NCBI GenBank assembly: GCA_937871985.1
Contig: CALMPB010000105.1
Coordinates: forward strand, 1-23,210
Direction of reading: 5' to 3'
DNA from: an uncultured Burkholderiaceae bacterium
Lineage (GTDB): Bacteria > Pseudomonadota > Gammaproteobacteria > Burkholderiales > Burkholderiaceae
DNA length: 23,210 nucleotides
The translations under genes and the position numbers were made by a program. The notes beneath the pieces are model-generated. The model was not told the DNA's origin, searched no databases, and was given only the letters and a program-made list of their open reading frames with translations. This document shows positions 7,307 through 14,620 of the stretch, in pieces; position 1 is the stretch's first letter; each line of letters starts with the position of its first letter.

Positions 7307-9091
7307 TCAGAGCTGGTCGTCCGACAATGCCAACGTGCTGGCCGCGCCATGGACCACGATGTCGCGCAGCGCGGAGGCCTCCACCAGGATGTGCGTCGCA
7401 TAGTGGCTGGCCGTGATGCGCTTGGCCCGCAGAAAGCCCGCATCGCTGGAATCCGCCGCCAACTGCGCCGTGGCGGCTTCGGCCATGCGCGCCGACAGCC
7501 AGCCACCGATCACGGTGCCCGCCAATCGCAGGAAAGGCACCGCCCCCGCGGCGCAGTCCTGCGGCTGCGCGTCACTGTGGGCCAGCTGCCAGTCAGCCCC
7601 GTCCTCCAGAGCCCGAACTGCTCTCATCAACGCGTCGCCGATGGACGAGAGCTCCGGGTCGCGCGCATCCATCAACTGGCGCGCATCGCTGTCGATACGT
7701 GTCAACAAGCCCTTCAGCGTGCGTCCCCCCTCGCGTGCCAGCTTGCGGCCGATCAGGTCGTTGGCCTGGATGCCGGTGGTACCTTCATAGATCGTCGTGA
7801 TGCGGGCATCGCGGAAGTACTGCGCGGCCCCGGTTTCCTCGATATAGCCCATGCCGCCATGAATCTGCAGGCCATCGGAGGTGATGCCCTGTGCGCTGTC
7901 GGTGCACCAGCCTTTGACCACAGGCGTCAGCAGGCCAACCAGGGCCTGTGCCTGCGCGCGCTCCTGCGCATCGGGGTGTCCGGCGACGCGGTCCATCTGG
8001 CCGGCACAGAAATAGGCCAGCGCGCGCATGGCCTCGGTGCGCGCCTTCATGTCCATCAGCATGCGCCGCACGTCGGGGTGGCCAGCGATGGTGCTGCTGC
8101 CGGCCAGCGCCGGCTTGCCCTGCACGCGCTCGAGCGCATAGGCCCGGGCATGCTGGTAGGCACGCTCGGAAACGCCCACGCCCTCCAGCCCGACGTTCAG
8201 CCGTGCGTGGTTCATCATGGTGAACATGCACGCCAGCCCCTGGTGCGGCTCGCCGACGAGATAACCGATCGCGCCCCCGTTGTCGCCGAAAGTCATAGAG
8301 GCCGTGGGGCTGCCGTGGATGCCCAGCTTGTGCTCGATCGAGGTGCAGGCCAGGTCGTTGCGTTCGCCCAGGGAGCCGTCGTCATTGACCAGGAACTTCG
8401 GGCACAGAAACAGCGAGATGCCTTTCACGCCCGGCGGCGCATCGGGCAGCCGGGCAAGCACCAAGTGCACGATGTTCTCGGTCATGTCGTGCTCGCCCCA
8501 GGTGATGAAGATCTTGTTGCCGCTGATGCGGTAGTGATCCCCCTCGGGCACGGCGCGGCTGCGCAGCGCGGCCAGATCGGATCCGGCCTGCGGCTCGGTG
8601 AGATTCATGGTGCCGGTCCAGCGGCCGGCGACCATGGGCTCCAGAAAGCGCTGCTTGAGCGCCTCGCTGCCGTGGTGGGCAATCGCCTCCACGGCACCGA
8701 GCGTGAGCATCTGGCACAGGCTGAAGGCCAGGTTGGACGATTTCCACATCTCCAGCACGGCGGTGGACACCAGCGTGGGCAGTCCTTGACCGCCCCACTC
8801 TGTGGAGGCCGGCATTCCAATCCAGCCGTTCTCGCAGAAGCTGGACCAGGCCTCGCGAAAGCCATCGGCGGGCGTGACCTCGCCATCGTGCCAGCGCGCG
8901 CCCTGCACATCGCCCGTACGGTTGAGTGAATCCAGCACGCCGGCGGCATAGTGGGCTGCCTCCTGCAGGATGGCCTCGACCAGGTCGGGTGTGGTCTCTT
9001 CATGGCCGGGCTGGGCGCAGATCGCTTCCAGGCCTCCGACTTCCTTCATCGTGAACAGCATGTCGCGCAAGGGCGCGGTATAGACAGACAT
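7307..9091 (-). CDS. Large acyl-CoA dehydrogenase, DmdC-like subfamily
   Basis: This FAD-dependent acyl-CoA dehydrogenase introduces a 2,3-double bond into an acyl-CoA. At 594 residues it belongs to the long subfamily that includes DmdC (3-methylmercaptopropionyl-CoA dehydrogenase). It has an extra N-terminal helix region (about 1-60), the central FAD/substrate fold with MNLTEPQAGSDLAALRSRA and KIFITWGEHDM, and a C-terminal extension after about residue 460. The catalytic base is Glu436 in IYEGTTGIQANDLIGRK, at the place expected for DmdC. AAAGGAG precedes the ATG. It is 24 bases downstream of the transporter gene and upstream of maoC and etfBA. Subfamily members have diverse substrates (thio, aryl or medium-chain acyl-CoA), so substrate is not assigned. 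Confidence 0.93.
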   Translation of the reverse strand: MSVYTAPLRDMLFTMKEVGGLEAICAQPGHEETTPDLVEAILQEAAHYAAGVLDSLNRTGDVQGARWHDGEVTPADGFREAWSSFCENGWIGMPASTEWGGQGLPTLVSTAVLEMWKSSNLAFSLCQMLTLGAVEAIAHHGSEALKQRFLEPMVAGRWTGTMNLTEPQAGSDLAALRSRAVPEGDHYRISGNKIFITWGEHDMTENIVHLVLARLPDAPPGVKGISLFLCPKFLVNDDGSLGERNDLACTSIEHKLGIHGSPTASMTFGDNGGAIGYLVGEPHQGLACMFTMMNHARLNVGLEGVGVSERAYQHARAYALERVQGKPALAGSSTIAGHPDVRRMLMDMKARTEAMRALAYFCAGQMDRVAGHPDAQERAQAQALVGLLTPVVKGWCTDSAQGITSDGLQIHGGMGYIEETGAAQYFRDARITTIYEGTTGIQANDLIGRKLAREGGRTLKGLLTRIDSDARQLMDARDPELSSIGDALMRAVRALEDGADWQLAHSDAQPQDCAAGAVPFLRLAGTVIGGWLSARMAEAATAQLAADSSDAGFLRAKRITASHYATHILVEASALRDIVVHGAASTLALSDDQL

Positions 9092-9115
9092 GGCGGACTC
9101 CTTTGATGGTAGCGA

Positions 9116-10483
9116 TCAAGCGTTTTGCGGTGTCGGCTGCAACGGGCGCAGTTCTGGCACGGCCTCTTGCGGAGTCGCCGACGTCGGGCCGCCGTACTTG
9201 ATAAACGCCAGGGCGATTGCGCCGAGGACTCCGAAACCGCCGATCACCAGGAAGTTCTGTTCCAGCGGTAGTTCCAGTGCGACGATCTGGCCGATCAGCA
9301 GAGGCGCCGCAATAGCACCCAGGCGCCCTACGCCGGAGGCCATGCCGATACCGGTCGAGCGGATGGACATCGGGTAGAACTGCCCGCAGAAGGCATAGGC
9401 CACCAGTTGCGCACCAGTGGTGCAGGCGCCGACCGCGCCAATGATCAGATAGCGCACCTCGGTCAAGGTCTGGAACGTCATCAGGTACAGCAGCACGCCG
9501 CCCAGCGCATACATCGCCACCAGCACCCACTTGATGTTGAACTTGTCGGCGAGCCACCCGCCGCACACGGCACCGATGATCGCGCCAACATTCAGCGCGA
9601 TCACGAAGCTGAGGGCAGACCCCAGGCTGTAGCCAGCCATCGCCATCAGCTTGGTCAGCCAGCTACTGAGCGCATAGACCATGAACAGACCCGAGAAGAA
9701 GGCGACCCAGAACAGCGCCGTGCTCAGGCCCCGCCCGTCCTGGAAAAGGCGGGTAACCGGTGCACCTGCCATGCGGTCAGCTGCCGGCACGAAGAACTGG
9801 GCGTCCGCCGGGTGCTTGCCGCCCGGCTGGAGATGGCGTGCCACTTCGGCTAGCTCACCATTGCGACGCTGAGCGATCAGGTAGGTCATGGACTCCGGCA
9901 CCAACTTCAGGATGAACGGAACTAGCAGCACGGGCACCCCCGCCGCGATGAACACGGCCTGCCAGCCATACTCGCCGATCAGTTGCTTGCCCAGCACCGC
10001 AGCCAGGATGCCGCCCAGTGCGTAGCCCGAAGTCATCAGTGCCGTCATCAGGCTGCGGATCTTCTTGGGCGAATACTCGACCATCTGTGCCACGATGACC
10101 GGGAGCACGCCACCAATCCCCAAGCCAGCAATGAAGCGCACCACGCTGAAGCTGATGGGGTCCTTGGTGAATCCGGCGGCCGCAGTGAACACACTGAACA
10201 GCATGACACCAATGGAGAGGGCCCAGCGACGACCAATCCGGTCGGACAGCGTGCCCAGAACCATAGCACCGAACATCATGCCAAACAGCGCCGAACTGGC
10301 CATGAAACCGGCAGTCGATGCGTTCACGCCCATCTGCTGCATGATGGACGGCAGGGCGATGCCCACCACGGCGATGTCATAGCCGTCAATGATGAGAATC
10401 AACAGGCACCATAGAAGCACCTTGGCATGAAAGCGGTTGAAGCGAGCGTCGTCGGCGAGCTTCTGCATGTCGATTTGGCACAC
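9116..10483 (-). CDS. MFS transporter, aromatic acid:H+ symporter (AAHS) type
   Basis: This 455-residue inner-membrane transporter has about twelve hydrophobic segments. It shows the AAHS hallmark Asp-Gly-Tyr-Asp in TM1 (LIIDGYDIAVVGIALPSI), the MFS loop 2-3 motif GTLSDRIGRRWAL and the mid-protein loop GGWLADKFNIKW. PcaK and BenK relatives import benzoate- or hydroxybenzoate-like acids with protons. The start is the GTG at 10483, because AAAGGAG lies eight bases before it; an ATG at 10468 lacks such a site. It is the first gene of the minus-strand operon, which suggests it imports the acid degraded by this cluster. Some AAHS members take non-aromatic acids, so the substrate is open. Confidence 0.93.
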   Translation of the reverse strand: MCQIDMQKLADDARFNRFHAKVLLWCLLILIIDGYDIAVVGIALPSIMQQMGVNASTAGFMASSALFGMMFGAMVLGTLSDRIGRRWALSIGVMLFSVFTAAAGFTKDPISFSVVRFIAGLGIGGVLPVIVAQMVEYSPKKIRSLMTALMTSGYALGGILAAVLGKQLIGEYGWQAVFIAAGVPVLLVPFILKLVPESMTYLIAQRRNGELAEVARHLQPGGKHPADAQFFVPAADRMAGAPVTRLFQDGRGLSTALFWVAFFSGLFMVYALSSWLTKLMAMAGYSLGSALSFVIALNVGAIIGAVCGGWLADKFNIKWVLVAMYALGGVLLYLMTFQTLTEVRYLIIGAVGACTTGAQLVAYAFCGQFYPMSIRSTGIGMASGVGRLGAIAAPLLIGQIVALELPLEQNFLVIGGFGVLGAIALAFIKYGGPTSATPQEAVPELRPLQPTPQNA

Positions 10484-10882
10484 GTGTTTGTCTCCTTTGA
10501 ACTTGGCTCCGGATCGTGGGGACGGCGGTCATCGCCGCACCGCTACATATCGTCCAGCGCACGCAAGGAATCGTAGGTGCCGGTGCAGCAATCCGCGATG
10601 ACGAAGCGCCCCGATCGAATGACAAACGGCCCCTTTCTGAGGGCCCCGTCAAGTGCGCCAAGAGGTCAAGCGTCAAGCAAAATTGAGATGAACCCTGTCG
10701 AGCATCTGTGAAAGGTGCCACTTCAAGACCAGTTCGCAAACAAGGTGTTCAAAGGACCGAAGGCCATACACGGCGCGCTGGTGCAAATACCCATTGCTCT
10801 CGAAACACCCCCCCACAAAGAACCCAGTCAATGACTGGGCTTGATTGGGTTGCTTCTACATCCTTGAGGGCAAATTAGCGCA
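10484..10882. promoter_or_regulatory. 399-base leader region of the transporter-etf operon
   Basis: No gene is seen here. Reading toward the MFS gene, the region holds three copies of the plus-strand hexamer GTCAAG at 10648, 10665 and 10672 (CTTGAC on the minus strand). A GC-rich hairpin spans about 10626-10649 (ACGGCCC / GGGCCCCGT around an eight-base loop, with a bulge). The AAAGGAG ribosome site lies just before 10483. The far end contains the terminator-like hairpin at 10821-10851. The operon promoter should be here, but I could not place a convincing -35/-10 pair. Confidence 0.5.
10812..10839 (-). terminator. Probable intrinsic terminator after the MBL-fold gene
   Basis: On the minus strand a perfect 8-bp stem, CCCAGTCA/TGACTGGG with a one-base centre (10823-10839), is followed by TTCTTTGT. 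It lies about 45 bases beyond the MBL-fold stop codon. A wider alternative stem, AACCCAGTCAA with TTGATTGGGTT (10821-10831 with 10841-10851, one mismatch), competes with it. The T-tract is short, so efficiency is uncertain. Confidence 0.55.
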
Positions 10883-11932
10883 TCAGGCGAGCCGATAGCG
10901 CATGGCGCCGTCTTCATCCTCTGCAGACACGATTTCCCCACGCTGGTCGAGATAGTTCAGGTGGGCGAGTGTCTCTCCGGTCGCGAGGTTGAGGTGCATT
11001 TGCTCCGCAACAGTGGACGAACGGTACAAGACGCGAACTAGGTCGATGACCCTTAAAGGCTGCGCAAGTTGTTGCCTGACACGGTCTGTGCCTTTCACGG
11101 CGCTCGCACGTAGTTGCTCCAACCGTAGGTGCAGGCCATAGAAAGGTTCGTTGTGGGCAGGCAGAACCAAGACGCTCCCAGGTACGCGTTGCAGCAATCG
11201 GTCGATGGAGTCGAGCCAGCCCTGCAAAGGATTAGCATGCGGCTCGGTGGCGTACACGGAGGTATTGGAACTGATCCTGGGAAGAACCTGATCTCCCGAT
11301 ATCAGCAAATCCAGTTCGCGCGAGTAAAAGCACGCGTGCTCGGGAGAATGTCCTGTGCCAACAATGACCTCCCATTCCTGATTCCCGATCCGCAACATCT
11401 GACCATCCGTGAGCCGTACAAAGCTGTCAGGCAAAGGATGAATCATTTTGCCGAAGTCACCAAACCGAGTGCGATACTCATCGACCTCGGTGTCGCTCCA
11501 TCCGGCTCTCCGGTAGAAGCGAACACCATCGACTGGCGCTTCCCGCCCTGAATCGGCAAGCATCACCCGACAGCTTAAATACTCGTCTCGTGTCATCCAC
11601 AGCGCGCATTCGAAGCGACGTGTCAACCATCCCGCCATGCCCACGTGATCCGGGTGCATGTGCGTCGCCATTACACGGGAGACAGGACGGCCTGCTAGCG
11701 GCCCCTGAGGAGCGAACAAGGCGAACCATGCGTTCATTACGTCCACGCTACGAATTCCGGTGTCCACGACCGCCCAACCAGAACCATCGCTCAATACCCA
11801 GAGGTTGATGTGATCCAGGGAAAACGGCAGCGGCATGCGTAGCCACAGCACACCTGGCTTGATTTCAATGGCTTGACCAGGCAGCGGGAGATGAGAGAAC
11901 GGATACGAGAGTGCCGGGGCTGCGTCGGTCAT
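10883..11932 (-). CDS. MBL-fold metallohydrolase with C-terminal winged-helix region
   Basis: This 349-residue metallo-beta-lactamase-fold enzyme has the metal motif THMHPDHVG (His91, His93, Asp95, His96), then GTGHSPEHACFY, the bridging Asp in LISGDQ and a final His in PAHNEPF. A C-terminal segment of about 80 residues (VIDLVRVLYRSS, ATGETLAHLNYLDQRGEI) looks like the winged-helix tail of LACTB2/glyoxalase II-like hydrolases. Such enzymes cleave thioesters, esters or lactones, so a CoA-thioesterase or lactonase role in the pathway is plausible but inferred. The ATG at 11932 was chosen; the frame also allows a TTG at 11956, and neither has a strong ribosome site. It stands alone between the two operons, with its own likely terminator. 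Confidence 0.85.
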   Translation of the reverse strand: MTDAAPALSYPFSHLPLPGQAIEIKPGVLWLRMPLPFSLDHINLWVLSDGSGWAVVDTGIRSVDVMNAWFALFAPQGPLAGRPVSRVMATHMHPDHVGMAGWLTRRFECALWMTRDEYLSCRVMLADSGREAPVDGVRFYRRAGWSDTEVDEYRTRFGDFGKMIHPLPDSFVRLTDGQMLRIGNQEWEVIVGTGHSPEHACFYSRELDLLISGDQVLPRISSNTSVYATEPHANPLQGWLDSIDRLLQRVPGSVLVLPAHNEPFYGLHLRLEQLRASAVKGTDRVRQQLAQPLRVIDLVRVLYRSSTVAEQMHLNLATGETLAHLNYLDQRGEIVSAEDEDGAMRYRLA

Positions 11933-12237
11933 GATGCTTGGTTTACATTCTGGCAATGCCGCTTCAATGGTGCACAGCCATCACTCTTATGCTGTGCGAG
12001 TTCATTTTTAGCTTAAGGTCAGCACTGACAAGTGACAATGACGAATGACCTCGATAGGCTGACGGAAAACGTCTGCGTCCTGGCGCAGCCAGTCACTGCG
12101 CTGCCGTCGGTGCAACCCCCAACGGCGGTCAACAGTCTCTTGAGCGCACAAGAGCCTCGCCCGAAGCAGGCCACGGCCCCGGTAGCCATGAAGGCGCCGA
12201 TCTCCTCGGCGGCCAAGCTGAAATTGGTCGGATACCT
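11933..12237. other. 305-base gap between the MBL-fold and AraC genes
   Basis: Open frames exist on both strands (for example plus 12032-12277 and minus 12019-12216), but neither resembles a known protein or has a good ribosome site. The minus strand near 12010-12038 holds promoter-like elements for the MBL gene. The remainder, about 12040-12237, has coding-like GC content and may be a decayed gene remnant. I cannot identify it. Confidence 0.4.
12010..12038 (-). promoter_or_regulatory. Candidate promoter and operator of the MBL-fold gene
   Basis: On the minus strand TTGTCA (12033-12038) is separated by 17 bases from TAAGCT (12010-12015), about 78 bases upstream of the ATG at 11932. The spacer contains the near-palindrome GTCAGCACTGAC (12018-12029). 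The -10 match is only three of six, so this is a weak call. Confidence 0.25.
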
Positions 12238-13278
12238 CTATGTAAGGTACTGCTTGGTGCGCGAGCGGGCACGGTAGGCTCCCGGCGCGCTGCCGGTCCA
12301 GACCTTGAAGGCGCGTTGGAAGGCGGTGCTGTCGGTGAAGCCCAGGTCAGCGGCGATGGCGGCGAGCGAGGCTTCGCTGCTGGTCAGGCGTACGATCGCC
12401 ATGTCGCGCCGCAGTTGGTCCTTTAGCGCCTGGAAAGAAGTGCCCTCGGAGGCCAAGTGCCTCTGCAACGCACTCACCGACATGTGCAGGCGCTGCGCAG
12501 TGATGGCCAGATCAGGCCATTCGGGACTGGCCCGCTGCAGCACCATGCGGACCCGCGCGCTGGCGCTGCGCTCGTTCAGGTACGGCCCCACCACGTTGCC
12601 TGGCGTGGCGCGCAGGAAGGACTGCAGCGCGTCCCGATCGCGCCGCACCGGCTGTTTGAAGGCATCGGCGTCGAACCAGGCGGCCGTGCGCGGCTGCCCA
12701 AAGCACAACGTGCCGGAAAAGATGCGTTGGTAGTTCTGCGCGTGAGGTGGCGGCGCAAAGTTGAAGTCGAAGCGCTGCGGCACCAGTCGGCCGCCGTGCA
12801 GCCATACCAGCAGTCGCCAGAACACGCGCAGCAGATGTGCGTGCAGGAAGTCGGCATGCGCGCCCGGGCCGCCACGCATATCGAGCGCGACACCCGTCAG
12901 CCTGCCCTCAGTCACGGGGACTAGCGCCACATCGTCCTGCAGCAAAGCAAAGGATTCACCCAGGCGGCGCAGGGCGAACGACAATGAGTGGGCAGTGAAC
13001 GCACTGCGCACCATCAGTGCGAAGCTGCCCGGGCGCATCGGCCGCCCATGCAGGTAGCCCAGGCACTCGTCGTTCAGGCTGTCCTTGACGGCGATGAACA
13101 GCGCGTTGAACTGCTCCACGGTCACGCGCGACTCCTCCAACTCCAGCAGCGATTCACTGATGCCCGCGCGCCCCAGCACACCTACCAGCCATTCTGGCGT
13201 GGCCAGCCCCTTGCCGCGCGCACCGTCCAGCAGGCCATGCACGGCAAAGATGGGAGCGGTTAAGACGGGTTCCAGCAT
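12238..13278 (-). CDS. AraC-family regulator with arabinose-binding-like N-terminal domain
   Basis: This 346-residue transcription factor is of the OruR/PF12625-like type. An N-terminal ligand-sensing domain (about residues 15-210; RPMRPGSFALMVRSAFTAHS is characteristic) is followed by two C-terminal helix-turn-helices: LAITAQRLHMSVSALQRHLA, and SLAAIAADLGFTDSTAFQRA with FKVWTGSAPGAYR. The gene is divergent from the seven-gene plus-strand operon, with 194 bases between the start codons. It is therefore the obvious candidate activator of that operon, in response to the substrate or its CoA ester. The ATG at 13278 gives the expected N-terminus. The effector is unknown. The sequence does not show whether it also controls the minus-strand operon. 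Confidence 0.92.
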   Translation of the reverse strand: MLEPVLTAPIFAVHGLLDGARGKGLATPEWLVGVLGRAGISESLLELEESRVTVEQFNALFIAVKDSLNDECLGYLHGRPMRPGSFALMVRSAFTAHSLSFALRRLGESFALLQDDVALVPVTEGRLTGVALDMRGGPGAHADFLHAHLLRVFWRLLVWLHGGRLVPQRFDFNFAPPPHAQNYQRIFSGTLCFGQPRTAAWFDADAFKQPVRRDRDALQSFLRATPGNVVGPYLNERSASARVRMVLQRASPEWPDLAITAQRLHMSVSALQRHLASEGTSFQALKDQLRRDMAIVRLTSSEASLAAIAADLGFTDSTAFQRAFKVWTGSAPGAYRARSRTKQYLT

Positions 13279-13472
13279 GGCGTGTGATTCTAAGGGGCCA
13301 ACGCCGGTCGCATAGGCCGAAAGAAGTTAATTGTCAGTTGATTGAGGTAATCCGCCATCGCCCTTGCAGGGGCCAATTACTACGATTGTGTCATCCCCAA
13401 AACATTTCGGCAGTGGCACTGCGCGGAACGTCCGATGCGGGGACAGAAGCCAACATATAAGGAGACGCTCTC
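13279..13472. promoter_or_regulatory. Divergent promoter region between araC-type gene and beta-oxidation operon
   Basis: This 194-base region should carry promoters for both directions and the AraC-type operator. An AT-rich patch lies at about 13327-13350 and includes TTGTCA at 13331. A short inverted repeat CAAT/ATTG spans 13374-13388. AAGGAG (13459-13464) is a strong ribosome site for the gene starting at 13473. Exact promoter elements could not be fixed. Confidence 0.55.
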
Positions 13473-14618
13473 ATGTTGCCACAGCTTTATCGCCACGCCT
13501 GGATGGACGGCGAGATCGACGCATTTCGCGAGCAGGTGCGCCGCTACGTTGCCGCCGAATTCACGCCCCGGCTCGATGAATGGCGCCGTCAGGGCTACAT
13601 CCCGCGCGAGGTCTGGCGTCCATTCGGCGAGATGAGCTTTCTGCTGCCCGAGATGCCCGAGACCTATGGAGGCGCCGGCGCCAGCCTTGCCTACCAGTTG
13701 GTGGTGCAGGACGAGCTAGCCAAGGCCGAGATGCCAGTCAATATCGCGGTGCACACCATCGCTTCGCACTACATCCTGGACTTCGGCACGGAAGCGCAAA
13801 AGCAGCGCTGGCTGCCCAAGGTGACGAACGGCGAGATGCTGGCCGCCATCGCGATGACCGAGCCGGGTTGCGGCTCGGATCTAAAGGCCATTTCCACCCG
13901 GGCCCGCCGTGACGGAGACCACTACGTGATCGACGGCGCCAAAACCTTCATCACCAACGGCTTCACTGGCAACCTGCTGATCGTCGCGGCGCGCACCAGC
14001 GGCGCGGGCAGCAAGGGGGTGTCGCTGTTTGTGCTGGAAACCGAGAATCTGCCCGGCTTTCGCGTTGGCCGACTACTGGAGAAGATCGGCATGCAGGCAT
14101 CGGACACGGCGGAGTTGTTCTTCGACGGCGTGCGCGTGCCAGCCGACCAACTGCTGGGCGAGGTCGAAGGCAAGGGCTTCGGGCAGTTGATGGGCGCGTT
14201 GCCCTACGAGCGCATGCTCATTGCCGTGCCGGCGGCCGCCACTATCGAGCAGGCACTGGCCGTCACGGTGGAGTACACGAAGCAGCGCAAGGCCTTCGGT
14301 GCGCCCCTCTTCGATATGCAGCTCACGCGCCAGAAACTGGCTGAGGTGGCCACTACCGCGCATGTGGTGCGCAGCTTCGTCAACGACTGCACCCAGCGCC
14401 TGTTGGACGGCACGCTGGATAACGAGGCCGCCTATATGGCCAAGTGGTGGTGCACCGAGCAGCAGTGCCGCGTGGTGGACGAATGCCTCCAATTGTTCGG
14501 CGGCTACGGCTACATGGCCGAGTACCCGATCGCGCGGATGTATGCCGCTTCGCGAGTGCAGAAGATCTATGGCGGCGCCAACGAGGTCCTGAAAGACCTG
14601 GTTTCGAGGAAGCTGTGA
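13473..14618 (+). CDS. Acyl-CoA dehydrogenase, LCAD/IVD-type
   Basis: This 381-residue FAD acyl-CoA dehydrogenase is the first gene of the plus operon. The normal fold is clear: AIAMTEPGCGSDLKAISTRA, KTFITNGFTGNL, and CLQLFGGYGYMAEYPIARMY near the C-terminus. At the usual catalytic position the protein has Gly367 (KIYGGANEV) instead of Glu. A Glu occurs instead at residue 246 in ALPYERMLIA, the site used by long-chain (LCAD) and isovaleryl-CoA dehydrogenases. It is therefore probably active, with the relocated base, a group known for branched and bulky acyl-CoAs. AAGGAG sits eight bases before the ATG, and the next gene starts two bases after its stop. Electrons would go to EtfAB encoded on the other strand. 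Confidence 0.95.
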   Translation: MLPQLYRHAWMDGEIDAFREQVRRYVAAEFTPRLDEWRRQGYIPREVWRPFGEMSFLLPEMPETYGGAGASLAYQLVVQDELAKAEMPVNIAVHTIASHYILDFGTEAQKQRWLPKVTNGEMLAAIAMTEPGCGSDLKAISTRARRDGDHYVIDGAKTFITNGFTGNLLIVAARTSGAGSKGVSLFVLETENLPGFRVGRLLEKIGMQASDTAELFFDGVRVPADQLLGEVEGKGFGQLMGALPYERMLIAVPAAATIEQALAVTVEYTKQRKAFGAPLFDMQLTRQKLAEVATTAHVVRSFVNDCTQRLLDGTLDNEAAYMAKWWCTEQQCRVVDECLQLFGGYGYMAEYPIARMYAASRVQKIYGGANEVLKDLVSRKL

Positions 14619-14620
14619 AC

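Noticed and set aside
6992..8929. Long plus-strand open frame of 645 codons
   Set aside because: It lies opposite the MaoC and DmdC-like dehydrogenase genes, is rich in His, Gln, Arg and Gly as expected for an antisense frame in GC-rich DNA, and matches no family.
12032..12277. Plus-strand ORF of 81 codons between the AraC and MBL genes
   Set aside because: It overlaps the 3' end of the AraC gene, has low complexity, no good ribosome site and no family resemblance.
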